Made by a program: the position numbers and the translations under genes. The notes below the pieces were generated by a model. The model was not told the origin of the DNA, searched no databases, and saw nothing but the letters and a program-made list of their open reading frames with translations. From Carposina sasakii (taxonomy: Eukaryota > Arthropoda > Insecta > Lepidoptera > Carposinidae), in NCBI GenBank assembly GCA_014607495.2, contig CP053167.1, positions 7,998,001 through 8,062,000 on the forward strand: 64,000 nucleotides of DNA. Direction: 5' to 3'. Numbering within the stretch: the first letter of the stretch is position 1; each line of letters starts with the position of its first letter. Positions 22,001 to 34,030 of this stretch are shown here, in pieces.

Positions 22001-23154
22001 AAATGTGTTACTTCCATTCTAGTCTGTATTTAAGTGGGAATTGGTTTGCTATAATGATGTTTTGATCACCTCCGGCGTCCGATCAAAACATCCAGTAGGA
22101 AGTGTCACTCAATTGGTTTTCGTGTGAAACGTCTTCAAGTCACAAAATTGTTGACTTTTTGTTCCGTAAATTGTTTTCTAATGATAGGTATGATGAGACA
22201 CGTTGGTGTATTGATTTGGGACTACCGTTGTCGGGTTTTTGACTAAATCTTTAAAAAAAATATATATATCTATCTAATATCTAAAACACCTAATTGTCTT
22301 TTTTATAGTATTAAGTAGAACAGGAAAAATCAAAGGGAACTTATTGAACGATATACCTACCAAATTAGGCAATGAAATGCTCGTGAAATTGCAGTCAATC
22401 CAATTTGTCGAGTAGAGCATATTTTGAAGAGGGCGTAGGGCTAGATATTCGTAGTAAGTATTAAAGTTTATGACGTTATACGTTAAGTTGATAGTTATTA
22501 TACCGAAACGGGGTTGGATTGCTGGAACAAATCATACATACATTTTTTTTTCTAAACTTGTTTTTCTGTTAACGTGGTGTTTGTCTACAATAAAGATTAA
22601 AAGTCATATATGTAACATATTTTGGCCGTAGCTCGTGTCTAATAAAATTAAATCAATACATGTATACATAGCAAAGTAGCAAACAAACGTGCATTTGATA
22701 AAGAAATCCAACGCAGCGTGATGGATGATTGCATTCTATACAATTGTCTACTTTAACCTCAATACGTCATGTCCATAGACAACACCTATCCATGCAGAAG
22801 CACGATATAACAGTTTAACGGTACGCGCGTTGCATAACGAATTCTACTTCTCTATGGTATCGCACAAACTAAATTCGTTCGATGGATTTCTGCGTACAAA
22901 TTGCGTAAGTCACGAATATGTTGGATTCAAAGACAATATTGCGGAAAAATTTCACCAATTATGTAATTTTACGTTCTCTAGTGAACTCGATCGAGCTATT
23001 AAGTTAACGTGGTGTGCATAAATGCAAATGTAATTAATGCTTTCGATAATGGTAATCGCTATTAATCACATATCGATCGCTAATCGCTTATGTAATTGGG
23101 CAACGACTTTTGAAATTGAAATTCTATAATACTAAATATATAGGTACTAGGTAA
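19064..23154. other. Long non-coding stretch, no gene seen
   Basis: 4 kb without a supportable exon. 19090-19245 is a fragment of the TTTGAAGTCGGTT repeat (CAAATCGGTTCATAATTGGC, GAATTGAGAACCTCC). The stretch 22690-23100 is less AT-rich, has no repeat match in the window and contains clustered homeodomain-like sites near 23040-23090. Confidence 0.45.
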
Positions 23155-23350
23155 ATCAGCTGCATCTCCTTCCATATATGTCTTAAGAGGAGTCGTCATG
23201 GAGTCCACTAAGGAACACAGAAGTGTTCCCTCAGATGACAAGCTAGCAACCTGTCACAGATCATTTACCTTCTAGCCCTTCTATGGTAAACATGGCTGTA
23301 GAATCTCTTTCGTGATCCTGCAGTTCTGGCTACTCTGTTTCGGAAATGCA
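23155..23350 (-). repeat. Dispersed repeat F1
   Basis: Minus-strand copy: TCAGCTGCATCTCCTTCC at its 3' end, and TCCTGCAGTTCTGGCTACTC then TGTTTCGG at its 5' end. Confidence 0.7.
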
Positions 23351-23794
23351 GCAGTGTATGCATGTATTAGAACAATAAAATCGCAAAACACAATTAATTG
23401 ACTACCAGACAAGCCGTTAGAAAGCCGTTTTTGTCTAACAGGTCATTTAGCACCGTGCATAAGAATTTTTCATGGCTTCCTAAGCCCTAAGACCACTTAG
23501 TGGTTTTCCTTGGTGGTGCAGGGTACAGACCTATGACGACAATAAGGATATTTCGCTTTCAATATCGCCGATTAATTATAGCCCAGTCGTGATAAACTTC
23601 CTTGTAAACGAGTACTTGGTGGCTACTGTTCGTAACACGGCCTGCCTGCGGTCGCCACCGAGATTTACGTGCGCGGAATTTTAAAATGATTCATCGGAAT
23701 TATTCTAAGATGGCCGGCGTTAATGTGGCCATTTTGTTTTGATTTTGTTATTGATCTAATGTTATTTACTTAACTTTAATAACAAAATACACAT

Positions 23795-23930
23795 TCACAT
23801 GCGTTACCGAAATGGGATGGTAGCCAGCCAGAACCGCAGGAGGAGGAAGGAGCCAGCAGCCAGTTTTATCATATGGGAGACAGATGGAAGTGATCAGTGA
23901 CGAGTTGTCAGCTTATTAATGTTATTTAAC
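23795..23930 (+). repeat. Dispersed repeat F1, partial
   Basis: CCGAAATGGGATGGTAGCC, CAGAACCGCAGGAGGAGG and TGATCAGTGACGAGTTGTC match the first half of F1. A (TAC)n microsatellite follows at 24008-24030. Confidence 0.5.
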
Positions 23931-24813
23931 TTAAAACTTTCAATGCAAATTAAAACTAATGTTAAAATATATATTTTTTTAATATACTCTAAAGAGTTAC
24001 TTATTCTACTTACTACTACTACTACTACTTATTCTAAAAACTTTTTCTAGAAGGTTATTTAAAAAGTGATACAAGAAATCATCTTATTCCTAGATGTGTT
24101 GTAATCGGATCATTCGGATCTAAATCGATAAGATTAACTCTAAAATGACATTGATATTGATGCCTCGAGTTTATCATGATCTTAAGTCGAGATGGAGAGC
24201 CTTGTAAACAAAGAAATGTTTATAAACTAAGAAGATCATAATAATATAAAGCCTATAGAGATATGTATTTATCGCTAGAGACACAAGTAAGTACTTAAAA
24301 AAAGAATAAATCAATACAAGAACTTGTATTGGATTTATTAATTTCACGAAATTCCTGTTCTAAAAATTTCACTTTCAAGAAAAAATATTTCGCTGGCGCC
24401 ATTTTCCTTCCGGTTAAAACGGAAGTTGTGCGTTATAAATACCAGTGATTTACTTTGCATACTAATTCGAACCGCAAAATTAAAAATAATACTATCTAAC
24501 TAACCAGTTCTAGCATGGACCGGTTTTCTAAAGCATAGACATTATAGATCAGAGAACGCCGTGATCAGAATCAATATCTGGAGCATGAGAAGTAGCGTGG
24601 GGAAAATCGATTTATGTTTTACTTTTTTACCCATAGGTGCCGATGTATCGATTGAATTGAAAACATTCGAAATAAAAAATAATTAGCTAATATCATCCTA
24701 GATTCGAGATGTAAGTTGTGATCATGAAAGTAGATCATACATAAACACGAATGAATTGATTGACAACGAATGGCTTTGATATAACTTCGTATTCATTACT
24801 TTAATGATATGTA
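23931..24813. other. Intergenic, no gene seen
   Basis: AT-rich with one microsatellite. No exon supported. Confidence 0.45.
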
Positions 24814-25045
24814 TATAAAGTGTTTAACAAAAAGGGTATGTTAAGCGGAATGCTATAAAAATAACCCACTGTACAGAACATCCCCAAAATTTGGCACTCA
24901 AACTCACATATTTATTTTATAATATTTTATGATAGGTATCTTCCATATATCTGGAAAAATAAACATGTATTGTGATTTCGAGATAGGTTATTATTAGTGG
25001 GCTTTATTTTTATCTATTTTTTACCCCTTTTTTTACAGCCTGTAT
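24814..25045. mobile_element. MITE family A, degraded
   Basis: Left end TATAAAGTGTTTAACAAAAA, right end TTTTTTTACAGCCTGTA, with the family A interior (CACATATTTATTTT, AACATG...GATTTCGAG). Confidence 0.65.
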
Positions 25046-25371
25046 AATCTTAGTGAGTTCTGTACCTACCTAGAACGGACGTGACGCAAGTGGAACCAAC
25101 AGAACAGGAAAAATAAGTATACCACGTTCAGCAGTTAATCGTAACTGTGGTAAATAAATGCATTTAATCCTAGTATACTTATTCCAGAGAAAAGCATTGC
25201 ACGTGTACATTCCGCCAGTGATTAAGTCTCCATATTAAGTGCTGCTTAGGTAACTATTATTCTCATGGATTCTTAAAATAATTTACGTATGTTTCATTGA
25301 ATTATAATAACAGGATACTAATGTTGGTTTACTGCACATATAACTAGATAGAGGGTTGTATATATCAAGAA

Positions 25372-25800
25372 TACAGGGTGTAGGTGACAGCCAGGCAAAT
25401 ACTGAAATGCTGAACAGGTACCATTGTGTTGAATTATACGACAGTGTTATTACTCACAGGAAATGTATTTTTGATTAGATTATCTGTAATCTTTGCTCTC
25501 CGCGCCAATTGTATTGGGTGATCCTGTGACTAATTAAATGGGCTTTTTGGTTATTGTGTGACACATTGCTGTTTTTTTGATCACTTGTGACTCTTCATTT
25601 GGGTTGATCAGTTATTTGAACTATTTTATAGGCAACTTTTTTTTGAAAATCATGTTTTGGTAATTTTTTATTTTTAAGTCATTATCTAAGGCCTAATTAA
25701 ACGAACTAAACATTTTTTTTTCCTGAAAATATGAAAAAAAGTCGGAAAATTTTGGAATTTTCCTGAGAAAATTTTCAGTGTTTTCCGCCTCAGTATACAG
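25372..25800 (+). mobile_element. MITE family C
   Basis: Starts TACAGGGTGTAGGTGACAGC and follows the copy at 16835 closely through GTCGGAAAATTTTGGAATTT. The right end is degraded. Confidence 0.7.
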
Positions 25801-25854
25801 GTTTCGCTGTCGGCTTATTACTTAGTGAAATAAAAAAATTACCTACTTATCAGA

Positions 25855-26098
25855 CGGCTGTAAAAAAGGGGTATGTTAAGCCAAATGCAAAAAGATTTTC
25901 CCACTATAAAGAATCTATCCACAAAATTTGAGACTGGAAATCACATGTTTATTTTTCAAAGTTGTATTCCTGCGTTGTTTATGATATTTCATACAATCTA
26001 AAAAAAGCAATATGATTTCGAGTTTCAAACTTATGATTCTCTTTAGTGGGCTATTTTCATAGCATTTAGCACATGTCCCTTTTGTTACATCCTATATG
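25855..26098. mobile_element. MITE family A, degraded
   Basis: GGGGTATGTTAAGCCAAATGC at the left, and TTTTGTTACATCCTATATG at the right. The terminal CAGGGTG is eroded at the left end. Confidence 0.6.
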
Positions 26099-27095
26099 TA
26101 TAGTAAATCAATAAAATACATCAAGCGCTTAAATTAACAACTCCTTGTTTAGACTTATATTAATAGACTAAATAAAAGCATTACATGCACGAGCCACTAA
26201 ACCTGTAGGTACACATCTGCCTGTGTTAGGTTGTTGGCTAATTGCTGGACAATTCTGCAGCTGGCTAGCCGTTGAGTTAAATGTCAACGTTTAATCAATT
26301 CATTGCTGAAGAAATACCAAGGTTATGTCCGTTTAAAATACTTAACAGCTAGTAGGGACGTTTACGAAGGTCCACTGTGTAAATTTTTTTATTGCATTGT
26401 CACCTTAAACATGTTTCTCTTTCTATATTATCAGTTTTAAGATCACTACTACATCGTTACCAATCCGCTTGCCCAGAGCGTGATGACTATGGGCAAAACC
26501 CCCCCTATGGCAATAGCCATGTAGTCTGGGGGAGGGCCTACGACCAGCAGTGGACTGTAATAGGCTGAAGACGACTACGTCGTCAGTCCCTAGACAAGAT
26601 TACATGAACAGCATCATCTTACCCAGTGTGTAAATGCACAAGTGTGAGGGCAGCTTTATTCTAAAACACGTAGGTACCTACGTTAAGAAAGCCCTTATTC
26701 TAAGGTCGTACCGGCCGGTTACTTGAAAGCATGTCAGTCAACACTAAGATCACAATGTGTCAAATCAATAGTACAGACACAGTTAAATCAACTGTTGACA
26801 GTTGGTTAGTTCAAAAAACCGGCGGAGATGGTGTGATTTATTACAAAATTATGTTAAAAGTTATTTAGCGTTAAACGCAGCGCAGTGTAGTCAGATTGGA
26901 CTTTTAAAAAGACTTGAAAGTACGTAGATTTAGTAAAAATTGCATAAAAAATACGTAGGTAAAACTAATAAAAAGTTGATTGTTAGATCTACTTTAGTAT
27001 TTATAAAGACCTAAAATACGTAAGTAGATCTACGCAAAAAACGTAGATATCTCTGGTAATGCTGGTTAAACTTGTCATACACCAAAATACATATA
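26099..27095. other. Intergenic with RTE tail and TACGTAG cluster
   Basis: 26455-26575 is a 3' tail of an RTE-like LINE (GCCTACGACCAGCAGTGGAC then TGTAATAGGCTG). At 26925-27050 ACGTAG or ACGTAA occurs five times. No gene. Confidence 0.5.
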
Positions 27096-27483
27096 TACAG
27101 GATGTTTTTTCGTTGCCACCCTTAACGAAGGGTACGTACTCTATAGGTATACATCAAATAAAGTAAGTTTATGCAAAAAAAAATGCTGGGAAACGATGTA
27201 AATTTTTTGTTTTTTTTTATTACTTAATCGGGTGAAATTTATAGTGTCCAGTGTTTATGCCACTTTTTTCATAGACAGATATTAATTATTTCTCATGAAA
27301 AAGTCTTCCTACACGCTTCAATGTGTATTTATTCAGAAAAACGCAGTCTATTTTCTCAACTTTGGGTCCTAATATTTTGGAAACCAGACACTTCCCAGGT
27401 ATGCTTCCATGGAGAAAAGTGATCGTGATGATGAGGAGATTCCGTAGTTTTCGGGAACGTAGACGACCAAAAATCACCCTGTA
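27096..27483 (+). mobile_element. MITE family B
   Basis: Complete copy: TACAGGATGTTTTTTCGTTG at the left and GACCAAAAATCACCCTGTA at the right. The open frames called here on both strands are incidental to the repeat. Confidence 0.8.
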
Positions 27484-28506
27484 TACACGTGTCTTACATA
27501 CAGGTGCAACATCAATATGTAACAAATGTATTAAATTTATTGCGATGTTGTGCAAAGAGCTAACCACATATGGACGTGGAATGCAAGATGCTAGATATCG
27601 ACAAGAGCAGATGATTCACAATCCTATATGTACGCAGATGGTATTTCTTTTTAAGGGTACCTATAATACCTAATGAATACCTCACGTATTTTTATATAGA
27701 ACGGTCGAGACAGTCTACAGCTGCCCTGAATTTATGACATCTCATTTAATTTTTCCTTTTAAAGAAAACTTTATTAAAGTTGGAACTTAACGTAAGAAAT
27801 ATTTAGTTTAGTACAATAGACTAGTGAAAATAAAATATAACCAGCATAAATGTAGAAATAATAAAAAAATTGTGAAATCAATCAGCAAACGAACTCTTTA
27901 TAAAACTTAACAGTCCAATTAAAGTAAAGTTTATAATCTATAATCCTATGGTAATTTTAAATTCCGCAAAACCTCCTAACTTATGTAATTTTAGCTGTTC
28001 TAAATCACTTTTTCCATATTTTTTTAGCTGCTAACATATGTAAGAGAAATTACAATGCAAGCTAACAACTCATTGTTAAATAAAAAAAAAACAATTAAAA
28101 TAAGAGTTTTGCAAGCAACGAAATCCAAATAAAAATATCGATTCATAATTATTTAAGTAATTTCAATAACAAACCCAAGACATAGGTCCGTTACGACTGG
28201 CTGGCAGAGTGAATATTTAAAACGGTAACCATCGGCACGTGGCCCTTTTACAGGGCACACGTTATCGGCCATATGCCACCAACGCGTGCCCTATGGCGGA
28301 AAGGGCCAGCGCATCCAGTCAACCATATCTCACGTTTGTATTGTAGGTGAAAATAAAAATATACTTAGAAACACTTGAGTCCCACAGTAATATCCCTAAG
28401 GTTTTATAGGTAGGTAGGTACTTACATAGATAATTATAGGAACATCCATGACTCGGAAACAAACATCGATAGTCAATATAAGTATCGTATGTATAGGTAT
28501 ATTATA
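27484..28506. other. Intergenic, one GC-richer patch
   Basis: No gene. 28185-28330 is GC-richer and unmatched elsewhere in the window (GTGCCCTATGGCGGAAAGGG). Its nature is unknown. Confidence 0.4.
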
Positions 28507-28855
28507 TACAGGTGATTTTTGGTCGTCTACGTATCCGAAAACTACGGAATCTCATCATCACGATCATTTATCTCCATGGAAGCATACGTGGGAAGTCTCT
28601 GATTTCCAAAGTATTAGGGTCCAAAGTTGAGTAAATAGACTGCGTTTTTCTGCATAAATGCATATTGACGCATGTAGCAAGATTTTTTCACGAGAAATTA
28701 TTAATATCTGTCTATGAAAAAACTAGCATAAACACTGGATACTATAAATTTCGCCCGATCAAGTAATAAAAAAAAAAACTAAAAAAATTACATCGTTTCC
28801 CAGCATTTTTTGGCATAAACTTACTTTATTTGATGTATAGAGTACGTACGTATAT
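28507..28855 (-). mobile_element. MITE family B, minus strand
   Basis: TACAGGTGATTTTTGGTCGT at the left matches the complement of the 27096 copy. The other end (GTACGTACGTATA) is truncated. Confidence 0.75.
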
Positions 28856-29567
28856 AATATTTCCCCTACCTGTAGTTTAGGGTCACTACAATAGAAATAT
28901 TCTATTGTCACTACATACTACGCCAATGTTGTCAATAATTATGTCAAAAATTATTTTATGCATAAAATTAATATGTGAACCAATAGGTAGGTAACTTTAT
29001 ACCAACTCTAAAAAATAAAACTTGTTTGAATATGGCATAACCATTTACTTGTGGATCTAAATTTATTTTACCAGTTATTTTGATCTTTCACATCTCCAAT
29101 AACATTTCGTAAACCTTTGATTAACTTGAAATGAAATTATTACTCTAGCATTTACACCATTTTGTTAAAAACTGGTATAGTAAAATATACTGTTACATAG
29201 TGTTGAAATATGTAATCTTCTAATTTGCAAGTCTAGCGAGGTAAACAACTTTAGGCCCCTCGGATTATTAATTTAGTTAACTCAAATATGTTATGTCACT
29301 TTAATATATACAACATACATAACCTATTTCAAATTAAAGATGCCAAATTACGGTTATGCAATAATTTAAATTGGCATATCTACAAGTTTCTATTTCGATA
29401 ATTTCTCGTCATTCACGTCACGTCACATTTGATTTTAACCATATTTTTACTTTTTTACTACTCTTTAATTTTTACACAACTGAGTGATTATAAGATTCTT
29501 ACCGAATCAACATACTTAGTTGTAAGTTGTAACTTTAACTTTGAAAATGAAAATCATTACATTTGAC
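28856..29567. other. AT-rich intergenic DNA
   Basis: Nothing supportable. Confidence 0.45.
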
Positions 29568-29810
29568 GGTCGATTGGTCTAGTAGGTAGTGACCCTGCTT
29601 GCGACGCCATAGGTCCTGGGTTCGAATCCCGGTAGGTGCAAACATTGATAATATGATGAATAGCGATGTTTGTTTCGAGTCATGGATGTTGCTATGCTTA
29701 TCTATGTATTTATATACCGTTGCTTAGTACCCACGACACAAGGCCTTAGGGATCTTAATGTGGGACTAGGTCAATGTGTTGTGTAGTGTGTGAATATTAT
29801 TATTATTAAT
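29568..29810 (+). mobile_element. tRNA-derived SINE
   Basis: A tRNA-like head with an A-box-like TGGTCTAGTAGGTAGTGACC and a perfect B box GGTTCGAATCC at 29619-29629 is followed by a body (GAGTCATGGATGTTG, TTAGTACCCACGACACAAGG) and an ATT-rich tail at about 29797. This layout matches SINEs common in moths and butterflies, transcribed by RNA polymerase III. Confidence 0.88.
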
Positions 29811-31195
29811 GTATCTCTTTCGAAATTCACGGGACTACAGAGTCCCGGTCCTTTGAAAGGCGTGCATCGGGCCGTAGCCAAGATGTAAAGGCCCTTTTAA
29901 GAGAGCATTAAGAGGAGGCAGACCTTATTTAGCATCTTTTTGATGAAATATGCTGAAACGGGTGCATGTTTGTTTAATGTGAGACTATTACACTATATTC
30001 TTAGTACCCTTAACTATGTCATGTAAAGCCAAAAACATGATTTAATGATTTTCGCTCGATAGTTTTGTTTTTTGAAATCGACATGTTTTTTTGTCATTTT
30101 TACTTTTATTTCGGCTATTACATGAGGTAGGCGTTTAAAATAAATTCGGATATCAAGATAATAATGATAGTAAACTTTTGTAAAGCCAAAATTAAAAAAC
30201 AATCATAATTGAACACACAATTAATAAAAATCTTTTTGAGACTTACGCCCTTTACTTCTGAGCTCAATCAGTTGTTTAGCGTGCAAGCGATATTCTACTC
30301 TAATGCTTACTGAAAAGCGTTAAATAGTAACTTCGTGTCCGCTGACGCTCAGTACCGCGCTGTGCGCCGACGACGTAGGGTCTATGTCGCTTTCGCCCAC
30401 GGCAGTGGCATTTTTTATTATCTTGTGGTGTAGGTATTACTCGATTGAGTTCGGACTAATGGGAAATAAAACTAAAAAATATGTTACCAAAAGGAAGATG
30501 GCTCAACGTTGGAGAGAATTTTCTAAAAAGGGGAGAGAATCAAAGGTGTAAGTAGCTATAATCATAATTAGTAAGTATGTAAAGTTTAGTGCTGAGAATG
30601 CATTTTATAATGGACAGCAGAAAAAACAAAATGTCGAAATTACGGGATAAAATATTTACCCGGGATAAAAAGTATAATGTGTTATTCTGATACGTACCTA
30701 AGCTAATATAAGGTCTTTCCGAAATTAGTGATTTGCCTTTGACACGAAACTAGGAAAGTAAAAAGAAACAACTTTCACTATGGGGCCAACTCCGATATAG
30801 TGAAAAAAATCAGCTGTTCCATACATTTCAGGATTTTGCGTGATGAAGTAACAAACATACACACTCACACACATACAAACTTTCACCTTTATAAATTGGT
30901 AGAATTCCTTTGAACGATGGCGCTAGTTGCTTTGTTTATCTATGTAAAAGTCTACAAAAGAAATTAGTTCCGAAATCACACACACAGCATGAGAAGTATT
31001 CTATAAGCGCACTGCTTTACACATGAAGCACATACACAAATTTTATATACATTTACGAGTATATGTAGGTACAATATCTTTCACTCACCTAAGGAACTTA
31101 CTTACTACTACAGGTGAGGCATATTGGAATATCATATTGGAATAGGTATGTGGATTAGGTATTTTTCAATACTAGTCGGTACCTAATACAACGTG
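29811..31195. other. Intergenic, possible orphan exon
   Basis: Mostly unremarkable. A 30-codon frame at 30459-30551 (MGNKTKKYVTKRKMAQRWRE...) follows a GC-richer 30330-30410 patch and contains a GTAAGT donor-like site at 30548. 30610-30660 is a fragment of the repeat seen at 55788. Confidence 0.35.
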
Positions 31196-31199
31196 ATTA

Positions 31200-31620
31200 G
31201 GTCATCATCATCTTCCTGCCCTGTTCCCATTTATTTGGGGTCGGCACAATATGTACTTTTCTTCCATTCATCCCTATTATCCGTCATCTCATGGCTCTCC
31301 ATCCAACATTTCTTTGGTCTACCTCTTCTTTATATCCATCCACACTCATGCACAAAGCTCTCTGTAAAATATGCCTTTCATCCCGTCGCTTTACATCATA
31401 GACTCATAATATAGCTTTACATGCCCGTACCAAGACAGACGGTTACTTCGTAACTTGTCTGTGATCGGCGCAACTTTCAAACTTCCTCTTATATACATAT
31501 TTCTTATTTTATCCATTCTTGTAACTCCACACATCCATCTCAACATTCTCATCTTGCTTACATGGAATTGATTTTTATCCTTCTTCTTTACGGCCCAGCA
31601 TTCAGATACAAGACGACATT
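31200..31620 (-). pseudogene. RTE-like LINE, C-terminal fragment
   Basis: Read on the minus strand in shifting frames, the text gives CWAVKKKD, KMRMLRWMCGVTRMDKIRN, RGSLKVAPITDKLRSNRLSW and GYKEEVDQRNVGW-like debris, then a CAT/ATG tail at 31200. This is the C-terminal end of the endonuclease-reverse transcriptase of RTE-type LINEs. Stops and frameshifts are present, and the 73-codon plus-strand frame here is a shadow. Confidence 0.75.
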
Positions 31621-31766
31621 AGGTATTAGGTATCGCATAAAATATCATCTTATTATGAGAAATCAACCGTAAGGCATAGACTATAAGTTTCAATTTTATT
31701 ATTTAGCAAAAATACTACAATATCATTAGAATATGAAGATAATTTTCACCGTCTCTAACAAGTTTA

Positions 31767-31850
31767 TAATAGCCCAGCGGTTACATCGGCGGAGTCGAAA
31801 ATCAGATATTCCTGGTTCGTATCCGGGTACAGACAAGACTTTTTTTTCCT
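31767..31850 (+). mobile_element. tRNA-like SINE head or tRNA pseudogene
   Basis: TAGCCCAGCGGTTACATCGG (A-box-like) is followed about 40 bases later by GGTTCGTATCC (B box, 31814-31824) and a T run at 31841 that would end Pol III transcription. The acceptor stem does not pair well enough to call a functional tRNA. Confidence 0.5.
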
Positions 31851-33200
31851 TTTTTTTTTACAAAATTAAAATCCTTTATTTAAACAAAATATGTGACACA
31901 AACTAAAAACAATTTAACTAAATATTAAAAATTTAACCTAATATAAAAAATGCATTTCGCTATTATCACGATATTTTCTATTTCCACAACTATTCTTTCT
32001 ACGTAGGTATTTATTAGATAATGGATCATTCACCGAAAACCGATACTAAATATTCACTGAATAAAGATTCTACGTATTTATCTAATACGTAATGGATCAC
32101 AGTAATGGAACGGCCATATTGCATAAATATTAGTATGTATTAGGTCGAACAGGTACGATTTTTACCTAATCCGACCCATCTTTACTTACTACGTAGCATC
32201 TTCGGCAGCAGTTCCTTATCTACAATATTTTGTTTATAGAATTCAAACAAATTGTGCCGAACAAAAAGTCCTGGAGTCGCCCGTCAAAGTTTATACCGAA
32301 CTAATACCACCTGTAATGTTTGAAGAAAAGTGAGTGAGAACCTACCTACCTGCTATAATTTTGTTGTTTTTGCTCACTTGTTTTCACTTTTGGCTACTAA
32401 AACTTTTTTGATATTTTTAAACTCCTTAAAATTTAAAATTTTAAAATACTTAGCTCTCCGATTGACAGTTTGATGGTAACAGATGAGGTGGAGCATAAAA
32501 CAGAATGTATTTTACTGTATAAGGTAAATAGTACATATATATTTCTTGGGGAGTGTAGAGGATTAGTAAGAAAAATCATTTAATTTAATTGTATAGTATT
32601 TAAACGCACGTCAAATAAAATGTTTTTTTTTAGTCACAAATAATTGGAATTCATATAAAAATTACTGACTGCACAGCAAAATCCTTAAATGAGAATATTG
32701 CTAATCAAACTGCAATTTATATTTGTGGCATACGCATACCGCTATTTATCTTTAAATAAAGTTTTTTTTATTTATGCACAGCTAATATTGCGAATGCACA
32801 TTATACATACCTGTTAACCCTTTATTTTTAAAAAAACACCTATTTATATTTAACATACAGCAATTTACCTAAATGAAACGGCATTTTTTTTACATAATCA
32901 TCTTAATATTAAAATTTGTTAAGTTACTACTTGTAATATTTTAACATATTGACTCACCTAAAAGCCTTTTTAAAAGCGATCTACATGAGTAAATTGGTCC
33001 CATTTCACATATGTATCGGATACTATTTTTTGTGATATATAAAATAAATCTTTGGTATCTACCATTAATTCGTTTTATTCAAAACTTCCTAATACTTGTT
33101 GCATTGGATGAATTTCATACATAAATATAACTATAATGCAGGTAATGTGTTCTATTGTATGAATGATTTTTTAATATACCTATATTACTTATTAATTTAA
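31851..33200. other. AT-rich intergenic DNA
   Basis: No exon or recognised repeat. Confidence 0.45.
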
Positions 33201-33269
33201 TTTAATTGTATTTTGCAAACAAAAATAAAATGAACATAACATTGAAATCAATTATAATAACGACTCTAT

Positions 33270-34030
33270 GGGTTTTTATGTTCTCTGCGTTTGACCTAGC
33301 GTTGACCCGCCTGCTCGAAAGCGCGCGAATTTCGAATTTTAACACTACGCAGATCTTAACGCGTATCCTTGCATTGCGGGTGGCGGGGTATGTGGGCGGA
33401 GCAACCGTGGGACTTTTATTTGACTGCTGGCTCTTAATATGGTATGGGATACACATGGCGGATATCGTCACCGAACGCACAATATGATACACCCGGTGAT
33501 GGTCCATGCCATGTGCAAAGACTATTGGAGTGCAGATCTAAGTCGTGCGATGGAAAACTAAGGTCATGGGCTATGGGGTTGAATGTTGGGTGGCTGGATA
33601 AGGGCTATTGTACTTATATAGGGAGACTATCGGACGCCTGCCATAACAATCTAGTCCCAAAATTGTGAGGTGGCAGGCGGTGACTTGCCGCCCGTAACTT
33701 AAGGCCATGAGGTGGGCTTCCCATAAGTAGCGCATGCCGGGGAGGCAACACCGGCGCGGGCGGCTAAGGGTGCAGAGAAGTGAGACTGCGGGGCGTGAAC
33801 GTCAGTTACCCCCGGCGTTATGACATTTTACACTTTCACCCTGGAGCAAAGGTACCGCTCTTGCGCTGTTCCCTCCTAGCCGGCCAATGAAGGCAAGCTA
33901 AAAGTTGAGGGCCAAAGATGGTAAAGTGGCCCTCTGAACTCGGGTCCGTGGTGACGCCAATCACCAACAGCTTCGCCGCAAAGCTGCCCTGCGGGCTTAT
34001 TTTTATAAGTAATTCATCATTGAGCAATCC
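33270..34030. other. GC-rich island of unknown nature
   Basis: About 750 bp much richer in G and C than its surroundings (GGGGAGGCAACACCGGCGCG). Short frames exist on both strands (for example 33206-33487 with a hydrophobic N-terminal part) but none resembles a known family. The style recalls a non-LTR retrotransposon leader, but I cannot prove it. Confidence 0.35.

Noticed and set aside
27286..27673. Frames of 93 and 116 codons on opposite strands
   Set aside because: They overlap a MITE family B copy and are incidental.
33206..33487. 93-codon frame with a hydrophobic segment
   Set aside because: An equally long frame lies opposite; no family resemblance.
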